A DNA stretch of 64,000 nt from Domibacillus enclensis (GTDB taxonomy: Bacteria; Bacillota; Bacilli; Bacillales; Domibacillaceae), in contig NZ_FTLX01000005.1 of assembly GCF_900156125.1 (NCBI RefSeq), forward strand, positions 226,929-290,928, given 5' to 3'. The translations under genes and the position numbers were made by a program. The notes under the pieces are model-generated. The model was not told the origin of the DNA, did not search any database, and saw nothing but the letters and a program-made list of their open reading frames with translations. Position 1 is the stretch's first letter; each line of letters begins with the position of its first letter. Positions 44,483-53,724 of this stretch are shown piece by piece.

Positions 44483-44496
44483 TGATAACGCTTTCA
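44483..44496 (+). promoter_or_regulatory. CcpA catabolite-responsive element (cre)
   Basis: TGATAACGCTTTCA matches the cre consensus TGWNANCGNTNWCA at every position. It overlaps the presumed -35 (CTTTCA, 44491-44496) of a promoter with -10 TATACT at 44514-44519. CcpA bound here would block the sugar operon when glucose is present. Confidence 0.8.
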
Positions 44497-44558
44497 TAAT
44501 CATTTTCAAAATTTATACTAAAGAAGTACTAATACTTACAAAGGAGATGAAGACGAGC

Positions 44559-45677
44559 ATGAGAAAACGTTTTAAAGAATTAACATTTATTATTATGGCT
44601 ATGGTTTTTGCAGTAGTAGCAGCGGGCTGTGGAAATGCGGGGGGCAGCGGAGGCGGCAGTGGAGTCGACGTAGGGATTGTCCTGCCAACAAAGGATGAGC
44701 CGCGCTGGGTACAAGATGAACAGCGATTCAAAGATGCGCTGGCGGATTCAGATTATTCAACAGAGATTTTGTTTAGTCAAGGTTCATCAGCGAAAGAAAA
44801 AGAAAACGTTGAAGCGCTTTTAAATAAAGGGATTAAAGTGCTGATTATCACTCCGCATGATGGAGCAGCAGCAGCTGCCGCAGTGGAAGCTGCGAAAAAA
44901 GATGATGTAACAGTTATTTCGTATGACCGGCTGATAACTGACACCGATGCAGTCGACTACTATGTAACGTTTGACAGCTTGGCAGTTGGTGCCGCACAGG
45001 CCCAATATTTAGTGGATAATGCACAAGGCTCAGACATTCCGCTTTACTTGTACGCTGGCGCGGGCTCGGACAACAATGCTTTTTTATTTTTTGAAGGAGC
45101 CTGGAAAGTGCTGCAGCCTAAAATCGCTGATGGAACATTCAAGATTGCGAACTCAAACGAAGCAGAAAAGCTGAAGGATTCAGCTGACTTGTCCCGTGAT
45201 CAATTAGGAAAAATTATCGATCAAATTACGACGAACTGGGATCCGAATGAAGCAAAAAACAAAGCGCAAACGCATTTAACGGCTGTTGGAAACGATCAAA
45301 AAGGGGACGTTGCAATTCTGGCGCCAAATGACGGAACTGCACGCTCCATTGCGGATGTATTCGCTTCTGACAGTGCAATTACAAGCTATCTTGTAACAGG
45401 TCAGGATGCAGAACAAGCGTCTATCCAATACATTATCGATGAAAAGCAATCGATGACCGTGTTTAAGGATGTTCGCACATTGGTGAAAGATGCGATGGGC
45501 ATGGCAGTTGAGATTTTAGATGGAGCATCACCGGAAACAACAGGTTCTTACGATAATGGAGAAGTTGAAGTAAAGGCAAAACAAACAGATGTCATCGTGG
45601 TTGATAAAGAAAATGTGAAAGCAGAGCTTATTGACTCCGGTTATTATGAAGCAGGCGATTTCACAGGAATAGAGTAA
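44559..45677 (+). CDS. ChvE-type sugar-binding lipoprotein of an ABC importer
   Basis: A 372-residue type I periplasmic binding protein with a lipoprotein signal (lipobox VAAGC, Cys near residue 24) and a Gly/Ser linker. VGIVLPTKDEPRW opens the sugar-binding fold; ITPHDGAAAAAAVEAA, ISYDRLI, YAGAGSDNNAF and TGQDAEQASIQ follow. It resembles ChvE and the multiple-monosaccharide-binding proteins (xylose, arabinose, galactose, glucose). AAAGGAG lies 12 bases before ATG 44559 and directly abuts ATG 44547, so the start is uncertain by four codons. First gene of the cre-controlled transporter. Confidence 0.88.
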   Translation: MRKRFKELTFIIMAMVFAVVAAGCGNAGGSGGGSGVDVGIVLPTKDEPRWVQDEQRFKDALADSDYSTEILFSQGSSAKEKENVEALLNKGIKVLIITPHDGAAAAAAVEAAKKDDVTVISYDRLITDTDAVDYYVTFDSLAVGAAQAQYLVDNAQGSDIPLYLYAGAGSDNNAFLFFEGAWKVLQPKIADGTFKIANSNEAEKLKDSADLSRDQLGKIIDQITTNWDPNEAKNKAQTHLTAVGNDQKGDVAILAPNDGTARSIADVFASDSAITSYLVTGQDAEQASIQYIIDEKQSMTVFKDVRTLVKDAMGMAVEILDGASPETTGSYDNGEVEVKAKQTDVIVVDKENVKAELIDSGYYEAGDFTGIE

Positions 45678-45696
45678 GCATCTTATTTTGAGGAAA

Positions 45697-45731
45697 AAGA
45701 AGCGGTGGGCCATTTGTTCCCACTGCTTCTT
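45697..45731 (+). terminator. Intercistronic hairpin between sugar-binding protein and ATPase genes
   Basis: AAGAAGCGGTGGG faces CCCACTGCTTCTT, without a T-run. This is typical of an mRNA-stabilising or partial-termination hairpin that keeps binding-protein levels above transporter levels. Confidence 0.65.
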
Positions 45732-45767
45732 CCTTCACGATTTGTTCATGGCAAAGGAGGCATTTAG

Positions 45768-47288
45768 ATGAGTAGCTATATTTTAGAAATGAAGGATATT
45801 TCTAAAGAATTCCCTGGAGTTAAAGCGCTGACAAATGTGAATTTCAAAGTGGAAAAAGGTGAAATTCATTGTTTGATTGGCGAAAACGGGGCAGGAAAAT
45901 CAACGTTAATGAAAGTGTTGAGCGGGGTCTATCCGCATGGAACCTATTCGGGCGATATCCTGTTTGAAGGTCAAGTACAAAAGTTTAATGAAATTAATGA
46001 CAGTGTGAAAGCTGGAATTGGAATTATTTATCAGGAATTGGCGCTTTTTCCGGATTTAACGGTTTATGAAAATATTTTTGCCGGAAACGAAGTGAGTAAA
46101 GGACCGTTAGTTGACTGGAATCAAACCATTGTACAGGCCACCAGCATGTTAAAAAAAGTAAAGCTTCATGTTGCTCCGGAAACATTAATAAAGGATTTAG
46201 GCGTTGGAAAACAGCAGCTTGTTGAAATTGCTAAAGCATTGAGCAAAGATGTGAAGTTATTAATTTTGGATGAACCAACCGCCGCTCTAAATGAAGATGA
46301 CAGTGAAAACCTATTGGATCTCCTGAAAGAGCTGAAAAGCCAGGGAATCAGCTGCATTATGATCTCTCATAAATTAAAAGAAGTGATTTCGATTGCGGAT
46401 AAAGCAACCGTTCTTCGTGACGGCAAAACCATTTGTACGTTGGAGGCGGAAAAGGGTGAAATAACAGAAAGCGTTATTATTAAAAATATGGTAGGCCGCG
46501 ATATAGAAGATATTTACCCGAAACGCCCCGATAAGAACATTGGGGACGCGGTGCTGAAGCTGGACAATTGGTCTGCTTACGATGCGCAGCTCGGTCGACA
46601 CGTAGTCGAAAATGTAAATCTAGAAGTGAAAAAAGGTGAAATTGTTGGTATTGCCGGTTTGATGGGATCAGGAAGAACGGAGCTTGCTCTTAGCATCTTT
46701 GGTAATCCGAAGAAGTACAAGCTGCAAGGAAATATGCACATTCATGGGGCGCCCAAAGCGCTGAAGCATACGAGTGAAGCGATAAAAGCAGGCATTGCTT
46801 ACGTGACGGAGGACCGTAAAGGAGATGGACTGTTTTTACTGCAGGATATTAAAAGCAACGTTTCGGCCGCCCACTTGAAAGGCATCTCCACAAAGGGTGT
46901 TTTAAATTTGAATGAAGAAGTAAAGGTGGGGACTGAGTATAAAAATTCCCTGTACATTAAAGCGAGTTCACTAGAACAGATTGTCGGAAAACTGAGCGGA
47001 GGAAATCAGCAGAAAGTATCGCTTGGCAAATGGCTGTTTACAGGACCTAAGATACTCATCCTGGATGAACCGACCAGGGGGATTGATGTCGGAGCGAAGT
47101 TTGAAATATATTCCATTATGAATCAGCTCATTAATGAAGGCATGAGCATCATTATGATTTCATCCGAATTAGGCGAAATTCTTGGCATGAGTGATCGTAT
47201 TTATGTCATGGCAGAAGGAAAAGTAAAAGGTGAAATGGCCATCGAAGAAGCGACGCAGGAGAATATTATGGAGCTAGCGACGCAATAG
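45768..47288 (+). CDS. Sugar ABC transporter ATPase with two nucleotide-binding domains (GguA/XylG-like)
   Basis: A 506-residue duplicated ATPase. In the first half: Walker A GENGAGKST near residue 39, signature LGVGKQQLVEIAKAL, Walker B LLILDEPTAAL. In the second half: a degenerate Walker A GLMGSGRTEL near 290, signature LSGGNQQKVSLGKWL, Walker B ILILDEPTRGIDVG. The degenerate second P-loop is normal for the RbsA/XylG/GguA family. AAAGGAGG precedes the ATG. Confidence 0.92.
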   Translation: MSSYILEMKDISKEFPGVKALTNVNFKVEKGEIHCLIGENGAGKSTLMKVLSGVYPHGTYSGDILFEGQVQKFNEINDSVKAGIGIIYQELALFPDLTVYENIFAGNEVSKGPLVDWNQTIVQATSMLKKVKLHVAPETLIKDLGVGKQQLVEIAKALSKDVKLLILDEPTAALNEDDSENLLDLLKELKSQGISCIMISHKLKEVISIADKATVLRDGKTICTLEAEKGEITESVIIKNMVGRDIEDIYPKRPDKNIGDAVLKLDNWSAYDAQLGRHVVENVNLEVKKGEIVGIAGLMGSGRTELALSIFGNPKKYKLQGNMHIHGAPKALKHTSEAIKAGIAYVTEDRKGDGLFLLQDIKSNVSAAHLKGISTKGVLNLNEEVKVGTEYKNSLYIKASSLEQIVGKLSGGNQQKVSLGKWLFTGPKILILDEPTRGIDVGAKFEIYSIMNQLINEGMSIIMISSELGEILGMSDRIYVMAEGKVKGEMAIEEATQENIMELATQ

Positions 47289-47300
47289 GAGGTATTGACA

Positions 47301-48476
47301 ATGAATTACTTAACAGAAGCAAAACAGCTTGTTAAAGCAAATATTCGTGATTATGGCATGTACATCGCACTGATCGTCATTATGCTTACTTTTACTATTA
47401 TGACAAACGGACTTTTTATGTCATCGCGAAATATAAGCAACTTACTGGATTCAGCTGGCTACATCGCTGTATTAGCCGTTGGAATGACGCTTGTCATCGT
47501 CATCCGCCACATTGATTTGTCCGTTGGTTTCGTAGCAGGATTTTTGGGTGCCATCGCGGCCATTTTTTTAACTCAGCTCGGTGTACCTGTTCTTGTGACC
47601 ATTCCAGTTATTTTAGTATTCGGTATTATTGTTGGACTTTTTAATGGAGTGCTTATTGCCAAAATTGGAATTCCTTCATTTGTCGCGACACTGGCAGGGA
47701 TGCTGATCTTTCGCGGTGCCCTCTTGCAGGTAACAGAAAAAACAGGAACGATCATAGTGAATGATGATCAATTTAACGCAATCGGAAACGGCTTTATCCC
47801 ATCTATTATGCAGGTGAACGGACTGCATCTTCTTTCTTTACTCGTGGGGATTTTTGGTATTGTTTTGTATATTTACAGTGAGCTATCGAACCGGAAAGAT
47901 AAAGTGAAGTATGGTTTTGATGTTCCGTCTAAGGCTATTTTTATCACTAAAATGGCGATTGTATCAGCAATCATTGGGTATGTGACCTGGATCCTGGCAG
48001 GCTATAATGGATTTTCCTGGACCGTTGTGATCATGGTGGCTGTTGTGATTCTCTATCACTTCTTAACAACCAAAACGGTTCTGGGGCGTCATATTTATGC
48101 GGTTGGAAGCAATCCGGAAGCAGCTCATTTAAGCGGGATTAATGTAGAGAAAATTACATATATTGTTTTTGGCTCTATGGGAATGCTTGCGGCGCTCTCT
48201 GGAATTCTTTTTACGGCTCGTCTTCAATCGGCCACAACAACAGCTGGAACATTATTCGAGCTTGATGCGATTGCGGCGGCTTATGTTGGTGGAGTATCTT
48301 CTGCTGGTGGAGTAGGGAAGGTAACAGGGGCCATCATTGGTGCTGTTGTGATGGCCTCGCTATCAAGCGGAATGAATCTGCTGGGTGTAGGGATTTCTTA
48401 TCAGTACATGATTCGCGGAAGTGTCCTGGCTTTAGCAGTAATCTTTGATGTGATGACGCGTAAGCAGCGGGCTTGA
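47301..48476 (+). CDS. Sugar ABC transporter permease (GguB/XylH-like)
   Basis: A 391-residue membrane protein with about 9-10 helices, of the RbsC/XylH/GguB family. VGMTLVIVIRHIDLSVGFVAGFLGA, NGVLIAKIGIPSFVATLAGMLIFRG, YAVGSNPEAAHLSGINV and LDAIAAAYVGGVSSAGGVGKVTGA are typical. ATG at 47301 follows AGGAGG by 8 bases. It ends the transporter part of the cluster; a weak hairpin follows. Confidence 0.92.
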   Translation: MNYLTEAKQLVKANIRDYGMYIALIVIMLTFTIMTNGLFMSSRNISNLLDSAGYIAVLAVGMTLVIVIRHIDLSVGFVAGFLGAIAAIFLTQLGVPVLVTIPVILVFGIIVGLFNGVLIAKIGIPSFVATLAGMLIFRGALLQVTEKTGTIIVNDDQFNAIGNGFIPSIMQVNGLHLLSLLVGIFGIVLYIYSELSNRKDKVKYGFDVPSKAIFITKMAIVSAIIGYVTWILAGYNGFSWTVVIMVAVVILYHFLTTKTVLGRHIYAVGSNPEAAHLSGINVEKITYIVFGSMGMLAALSGILFTARLQSATTTAGTLFELDAIAAAYVGGVSSAGGVGKVTGAIIGAVVMASLSSGMNLLGVGISYQYMIRGSVLALAVIFDVMTRKQRA

Positions 48477-48489
48477 TGAAGGAACAGTG

Positions 48490-48514
48490 GCACCCTTTTA
48501 TAATAAAAGGGTGC
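48490..48514 (+). terminator. Weak terminator after the permease gene
   Basis: GCACCCTTTTA faces TAAAAGGGTGC; only a short T-rich tail follows, so read-through into the sensor genes is possible. Confidence 0.55.
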
Positions 48515-48532
48515 TTATTGTCATAGGTGATA

Positions 48533-48560
48533 TTGCTCTTATGTATTTGGGTGATATAAT
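48533..48560 (+). promoter_or_regulatory. Sigma-A promoter for the sensor/regulator operon
   Basis: TTGCTC, 16 bases, TATAAT, 36 bases before the TTG start of the binding protein. Confidence 0.55.
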
Positions 48561-48595
48561 AAAAAGAAAGGGTTTTCATTCCGGAGGGGATTTTA

Positions 48596-49576
48596 TTGAG
48601 GAAAAAAGTCATCATTATTTTTGCTGTTTTTTTTATCATACTTGTGTATGTAACATTCACCTCTGCCCTAAAAGTCTTTCAATCCGGCATCGAAATTCCT
48701 GTCATACCGGCAGAGGATAAAGAAGAGATTCGTCTCGTGCTCATCACACAAGAATTGGACACTCCCTTTTGGAGAAAGGTAAGCAAAGGCGCCGAGGCAC
48801 AAGCATTAAAGGAAAAGGTCAGCTTGGAGGTATGGGGGAGCTACGGCAACAATAAAGAGGATTTTCTGAAAAAATTGGATGTAGCGATACACTCGAAAGT
48901 AGATGGAATTATCGTGCAGGGGCTGGATACTGAATCCTTTAAAGAGCTGTCAAAAGTAAAAGCCGCCTCTTACGGCATTCCGATCATTACTGTTGCAAAT
49001 GATGTTCCGATGGAAGAAAGTCTGCGGAAAACATATATAGGCTCTGATCAATTCGAGGCTGGAAAAGTAGTGGCAGAAGAGCTACTTGATCAAATGGGGG
49101 TTGCCGGACAAGTCATCATACTGGGAGATCAAGAGAAGGAGTACTACCAGGAAAGACGTCTGGAAGGAATTCAGTCTGTGTTAAAAGGATACCCTGAAAT
49201 CAGTCTTTTATATGGAAGCACCGGGGACGAAAAAGAGCAAATTATCTCCACTACTCAGCAATTGATGAATCAATTGCCGGAGGTCGATGCATTTATCGCC
49301 GTTAATGCGAATCATGCAGGGCTCATGATCCAGGAAATTGGCCGCCGCTCTCAAGTAGAGCCTTATCATATTTACACCTTTGATGATGGGTCTGAATCGG
49401 ATTCATTATTAGCGGAGGGAAAATTGGACGGGTTGCTTGAGCAGTCCCCGTTTCGGATGGGGGAAGAAAGTGTCAGGCGTGTGACGCAATGGATTTCAGG
49501 AGAAACCGTGCCGCTGGATATGCAGGGCTATTTGACTGGCATTCGTATGATTGAATCCGCAGGGTCTATGAAATGA
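48596..49576 (+). CDS. Membrane-anchored sugar-binding protein, presumed co-receptor of the histidine kinase
   Basis: A 326-residue protein with an uncleaved N-terminal anchor (about 4-24, no lipobox) followed by a type I periplasmic binding domain. VLITQELDTPFWRKVSKGAEAQA, DGIIVQGLD, GIPIITVANDVP and YIGSDQFEAGKV lie in order. The fold and position directly before a sensor kinase with a 4-base overlap suggest it presents sugar to the kinase; transporter use is less likely. TTG start with GGAGGGG 7 bases upstream. Confidence 0.82.
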   Translation: MRKKVIIIFAVFFIILVYVTFTSALKVFQSGIEIPVIPAEDKEEIRLVLITQELDTPFWRKVSKGAEAQALKEKVSLEVWGSYGNNKEDFLKKLDVAIHSKVDGIIVQGLDTESFKELSKVKAASYGIPIITVANDVPMEESLRKTYIGSDQFEAGKVVAEELLDQMGVAGQVIILGDQEKEYYQERRLEGIQSVLKGYPEISLLYGSTGDEKEQIISTTQQLMNQLPEVDAFIAVNANHAGLMIQEIGRRSQVEPYHIYTFDDGSESDSLLAEGKLDGLLEQSPFRMGEESVRRVTQWISGETVPLDMQGYLTGIRMIESAGSMK

Positions 49577-51021
49577 ATACGATCCAAAAGAAAATTTGGG
49601 GGCTTGTATCAGTTGTTTTATTAATCATGATTATTATTTGGTTGACGCTGACGTACTACAATCAGAAAACGCAGGAGCAATACAACGATATTCTGCAGCG
49701 GTATATACAAATGAATGAAGTAACGAGCGTAAGTGACCAGGTGATTATGAACTTGAACAATTACTTGATTGAACCGTCAGCTGCAAAAAAAGATCAAGTA
49801 AACAAAAGCACTGAATCACTTCGGCATGTTAAAAAGGAAATTAACGAACTTCGGAATATGGAGAATACATTTGCTCTGACAAATTATATGAACTTGATCG
49901 ATAGTTTAATTGAAACAACGGAACGAACAATGGCGTTTCGGGATCAGGAAGAAACAGAATCCTCCGCATCAGAATTTACAGAAGCATCAAGGATTTCAAA
50001 ATATATTTCAGAACTGACATTAACGATTTTAGACAATGAATTAAAAACGTACGACCACTTTTACCGGGACATTATTATTCAATCGAAAGAGTTAAAAAAG
50101 CTTGGCATCTGGCTTTTATTATTAATAACCGTTGTTCTGCTGTTTATTACGTACTGGGTTTCCTTGAGTATTACCCGGCCCGTGCACCAATTAACAAAAG
50201 CGGCGAATGAATTGTCGAATGGACGTTTTGACCAGTCTATTACTGTAGAGTCAAATGATGAAATTGCTTTTTTAGCTAAAACGTTTAATGCCATGCGAAT
50301 CAACATTAATCGGTTAATATCTGAAATTCAGCAAAAGGCTGATCTTGAACACGAACTTCAGGAAAATAAATTGCTACTGAAAGAAAGTCAGTTAAGAAAT
50401 TTACAAAGCCAAATTAATCCTCATTTTTTATTCAACACTTTGAATATCCTGTCGAAGAAAGCATATTTGGACGGTGCTGAGGAAACAAGTGATTTGATCG
50501 TCAGTGTAGCTGAACTGCTGCGCTACAATTTAAAGCGGCTGGATCATCCGGTCACATTATCCGAAGAAGTCATTGTGCTGAAACAATACATGGACATACA
50601 AAAAGCGCGGTTCACAGACCGTCTGCGGTTTAACGTGGAAATTGACCCGACCTGCCTGGATGTGCTAATCCCTGGGTTATCCTTACAGCCTATTATTGAA
50701 AATGCTGTTATTCATGCTGTAGAGCCAGAAGAAGATGGCGGAACCATCTGGTTTCGGATACACCCGGGGAAGGATTTTGTGTTCATTGAAATTAAGGACG
50801 ATGGAAAAGGGATGCCGCTTGAAAAAATTAACCGTCTTTTAGAAAGCGATCGAATAGAAATAGAAAAACATTCGTCTGGAATCGGCTTCAGAAATGTTGT
50901 GAAGCGATTGCAGCTTTTCTACGGTAAAAAGAACTTAATTTCTATTGAAAGTGAAGAAGGAAAAGGGACAAGTGTTCATTTGAAAATACCTTATAAACAA
51001 GAGGAGGGGAACCATGATTAA
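49573..51021 (+). CDS. Sensor histidine kinase, YesM/LytS type
   Basis: A 482-residue kinase. TM1 at about 9-28, an extracytoplasmic helical domain, TM2 at about 177-197, HAMP at about 195-250, a short coiled coil, the His_kinase domain with LQSQINPHFLFNTLN (His near 283), and HATPase_c with IENAVIHAVEPEEDGG, DDGKGMPL and SGIGFRNVVKRL. No Cache domain is visible, which fits sensing through the separate binding protein encoded upstream. It overlaps the response regulator gene by 8 bases. Confidence 0.92.
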   Translation: MNTIQKKIWGLVSVVLLIMIIIWLTLTYYNQKTQEQYNDILQRYIQMNEVTSVSDQVIMNLNNYLIEPSAAKKDQVNKSTESLRHVKKEINELRNMENTFALTNYMNLIDSLIETTERTMAFRDQEETESSASEFTEASRISKYISELTLTILDNELKTYDHFYRDIIIQSKELKKLGIWLLLLITVVLLFITYWVSLSITRPVHQLTKAANELSNGRFDQSITVESNDEIAFLAKTFNAMRININRLISEIQQKADLEHELQENKLLLKESQLRNLQSQINPHFLFNTLNILSKKAYLDGAEETSDLIVSVAELLRYNLKRLDHPVTLSEEVIVLKQYMDIQKARFTDRLRFNVEIDPTCLDVLIPGLSLQPIIENAVIHAVEPEEDGGTIWFRIHPGKDFVFIEIKDDGKGMPLEKINRLLESDRIEIEKHSSGIGFRNVVKRLQLFYGKKNLISIESEEGKGTSVHLKIPYKQEEGNHD

Positions 51022-52555
51022 GCTCTTAATTGTGGATGATGAGCCGATTGAACGCGAAAGCATGCAGATGATTTTGCAAAAAGCTTTTCCGAGTCTTACT
51101 ATCAAACAAGCAAAAAATGGGAAGGCAGCGGTAGAGATTACGAACATTTTTCATCCCGATATTATATTGATGGACATTATGATGCCTGTCATGACCGGGC
51201 TTGAGGCGATTGAACAAATCCAATCACAGCACCCGAAAATGAAGTTTGTCATGGTGACCGCTTATGATATGTTCGATTATGCCCGCCAGGCGCTTAAACT
51301 AGGAGTCAAAGATTATTTGCTCAAGCCAAGCAAGGCGAAGGAAATTGTGGCAGCAGTCGGACAGGTTTTGGATGAGCACAGGAAAGAAAAGTCAGAAGAA
51401 ACCACACGTCAGACAAAGCAGGAGGAGTGGACGAAAGCATTAGCGCTAATTGAAACAGATGTTGTCACCCAGCTTTTATACGACCATGTTCATGAGATAC
51501 ATATCGATTTATTAATGAACATGTTAAGTATTCAATCGACAGAGGATCAATTTGTTATGGTTGTTTTGCTGCCGGAAGGTTCGGGGCGGTATTATTCACT
51601 GATCAAGGAAAAGGTGCGGAAGGAGAGAAGTGGCTGGGTTGGCGCATTATATGGCCGTCAACTGCCAATCATTGTATTCAGGAACAGAGAGCAGTCCTTT
51701 CGTTCCCAGGCGATTGCTCTCGCAAAATCTATTCTTTCTGCAGCAGATAAAGACGAGAAAATAAACTGGTTTATCGGAATCGGAAATGTTTCCACAAAAC
51801 TTGAGGAGATAAAGCAGTCTTACCAAGAATCGCTTATTGCGACAATGGACACAACGCTCCCTGTGAAATTCCGGTTTTACTCTGACGTACCTGTCCTCGA
51901 CCCAAAGATAGAAAGAGGCCTCGTAAAGGAGCAGGAAAAGCAATTTTTTGACCAAATTCGTTTGGGAGAGTGGGAAAAAGTAAGACAGGGGATTCTCGAT
52001 GTGATTCAACGTTTTGAACAGGAGGGAGCTCATTTAGTCCAAACACAACAGCGTGCTCTTGAAACACTTTGGGTGGCCAGTCGTATTATGGATGAGATGG
52101 GGATTAAGTCAGACGCACCTTATTATTCATTTCAAGCACAGGATTACCGGCAATTAAGAACGGAAACAATGCTCTTGATTGACCGCATGGAGGTATTGTA
52201 CGAAAACCATTATGACAAAACGGAAGCGGATAAAATTTATCAAATTCAACGTTTTATCAAAGAGCATTCCCATGAAGATATCTCACTTGAAATTCTTTCA
52301 AAGAAAATAGATTTGAGTCCGATATATATTAGCAAACTGTTTAAAGAAAAGCTTGGGATTAATTACATCGAATTTTTAACAGAATGCCGGATGGAAAAAG
52401 CAAAAAAGCTTTTGATGGACCCTGATAAAAGCCTGAAAGAAATTTCATTTGATGTCGGCTATCATGAACCTAATTACTTCAGTAAAGTATTTAAAAAAAT
52501 GTGCGGAGTTTCACCAAAAGAATACAGAAAAACATTATTAAATAAAACGAGTTGA
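51014..52555 (+). CDS. Response regulator with AraC-type DNA-binding domain (YesN-like)
   Basis: A 513-residue regulator. The receiver domain (1-120) has the acidic pocket DDE near residue 8, phospho-acceptor Asp54 in ILMDIMMPVM, and Lys in DYLLKPSKAKE. The middle region (about 140-390) is uncharacterised and helical. The C-terminal AraC helix-turn-helix pair (about 405-510) has LSPIYISKLFKEKLGINYIEFL and FDVGYHEPNYFSKVFKKMCGVSP. It probably activates the sugar transport and chemotaxis genes around it. Confidence 0.92.
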   Translation: MIKLLIVDDEPIERESMQMILQKAFPSLTIKQAKNGKAAVEITNIFHPDIILMDIMMPVMTGLEAIEQIQSQHPKMKFVMVTAYDMFDYARQALKLGVKDYLLKPSKAKEIVAAVGQVLDEHRKEKSEETTRQTKQEEWTKALALIETDVVTQLLYDHVHEIHIDLLMNMLSIQSTEDQFVMVVLLPEGSGRYYSLIKEKVRKERSGWVGALYGRQLPIIVFRNREQSFRSQAIALAKSILSAADKDEKINWFIGIGNVSTKLEEIKQSYQESLIATMDTTLPVKFRFYSDVPVLDPKIERGLVKEQEKQFFDQIRLGEWEKVRQGILDVIQRFEQEGAHLVQTQQRALETLWVASRIMDEMGIKSDAPYYSFQAQDYRQLRTETMLLIDRMEVLYENHYDKTEADKIYQIQRFIKEHSHEDISLEILSKKIDLSPIYISKLFKEKLGINYIEFLTECRMEKAKKLLMDPDKSLKEISFDVGYHEPNYFSKVFKKMCGVSPKEYRKTLLNKTS

Positions 52556-52577
52556 AAAAGAGAGGGGGGCTGTGAAG

Positions 52578-53651
52578 GTGAATCGGCCGCCGAATCGGAT
52601 GATGTTCATCTTCTTGCTGTTAAGCTGTATTCTGATCAGTTCCGCCTGTGAGAAAGAAGCGCGCCCTGTTACTGAACAAAAAGTGATAAAGGAATACCCA
52701 TTGACTGAAGATCCTTCTGGCGAAACAATCCGAATTGGATTTTCAATGGATACCTTGCTTGAAGAAAGATGGCTGAGGGACCGGGATTTGTTTAAGCAAT
52801 CAGTTGAAGAATTGGGCGCAGAAGTGGAAATCTTAGCTGCCAATGGAGATGACGCACTTCAAATCGCTCAGGCTGAAACATTAATTAATCAGGGGGTCGA
52901 TCTTTTAGTTCTCGTGCCTCATAATGCGGAGGCGACGGCAGCTATTGTTCATAAAGCACATTTGGCAGGAATAAAAGTGATTGCCTATGACCGGCTAGTG
53001 AAAAATGCGGATATTGACTTGTACATTTCATTTGATAACGAAAAAGTGGGGGAGCTTCAGGCAGAGGCGATGACCAGGTTAGTACCTGAAGGAAATTATG
53101 TATATATTGGAGGAGCTATTACAGACAACAATGCTCATTTATTTAAAAAAGGTGTTTTTAATATATTGAAACCGTATATTAAACGCGGAGATATTCAAGT
53201 TGTTTATGATCAGTGGACGCAGGATTGGACCCCCGTAAATGCATTAAACAATATGGAGGCGGCATTAAAAGCGAACAATAACCAGATTGACGCGGTGATT
53301 GCAGCTAATGATGCAACAGCAGGAGGAGTCATTGAAGCGCTTTCCAGAAAGGGGCTGGCGGGCAAAATTCCTGTTGCCGGACAAGATGCTGAGCTTGCAG
53401 CTGTACAGCGAATTACGAAAGGCACCCAGACAATGACAGTCTACAAGCCTATCCAACAGCTTACGAAAGAAGCTGCACGCCTTGCTGTTCAGCTTGCACG
53501 TGATGAAGAGACGAAAGCATTTCAGACAATAAACAACGGTAAAGTGGATGTTCCTTCAGTCTTATTGTCACCTATTGCCGTAGATCAAACCAATCTGAGT
53601 GAAACGGTGATAAAGGATGAGTACCATTTATATGAAGACATATACAAATAA
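52578..53651 (+). CDS. XylF-like sugar-binding lipoprotein (first paralogue)
   Basis: A 357-residue type I binding protein with a lipoprotein signal (lipobox ISSAC). IGFSMDTLLEERWLRDRD, LVLVPHNAEATAAIVHKA, VIAYDRLVKNADIDLYISFDNEKVGELQ, YIGGAITDNNAH and GQDAELAAVQRI are typical of D-xylose-binding proteins. GTG at 52578 follows AGGGGGG by 8 bases; the GTG at 52572 is too close. No ATPase or permease gene accompanies it. It sits just before the chemoreceptor gene and is clearly paralogous to the product at 55444. Confidence 0.87.
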   Translation: MNRPPNRMMFIFLLLSCILISSACEKEARPVTEQKVIKEYPLTEDPSGETIRIGFSMDTLLEERWLRDRDLFKQSVEELGAEVEILAANGDDALQIAQAETLINQGVDLLVLVPHNAEATAAIVHKAHLAGIKVIAYDRLVKNADIDLYISFDNEKVGELQAEAMTRLVPEGNYVYIGGAITDNNAHLFKKGVFNILKPYIKRGDIQVVYDQWTQDWTPVNALNNMEAALKANNNQIDAVIAANDATAGGVIEALSRKGLAGKIPVAGQDAELAAVQRITKGTQTMTVYKPIQQLTKEAARLAVQLARDEETKAFQTINNGKVDVPSVLLSPIAVDQTNLSETVIKDEYHLYEDIYK

Positions 53652-53724
53652 AGTAGAAGAAGCAGCTTTGTTTCAAAGGATGCAAAAATAGTGACTGCGG
53701 TCGAGGTAGACAGGAGGATTCGGT

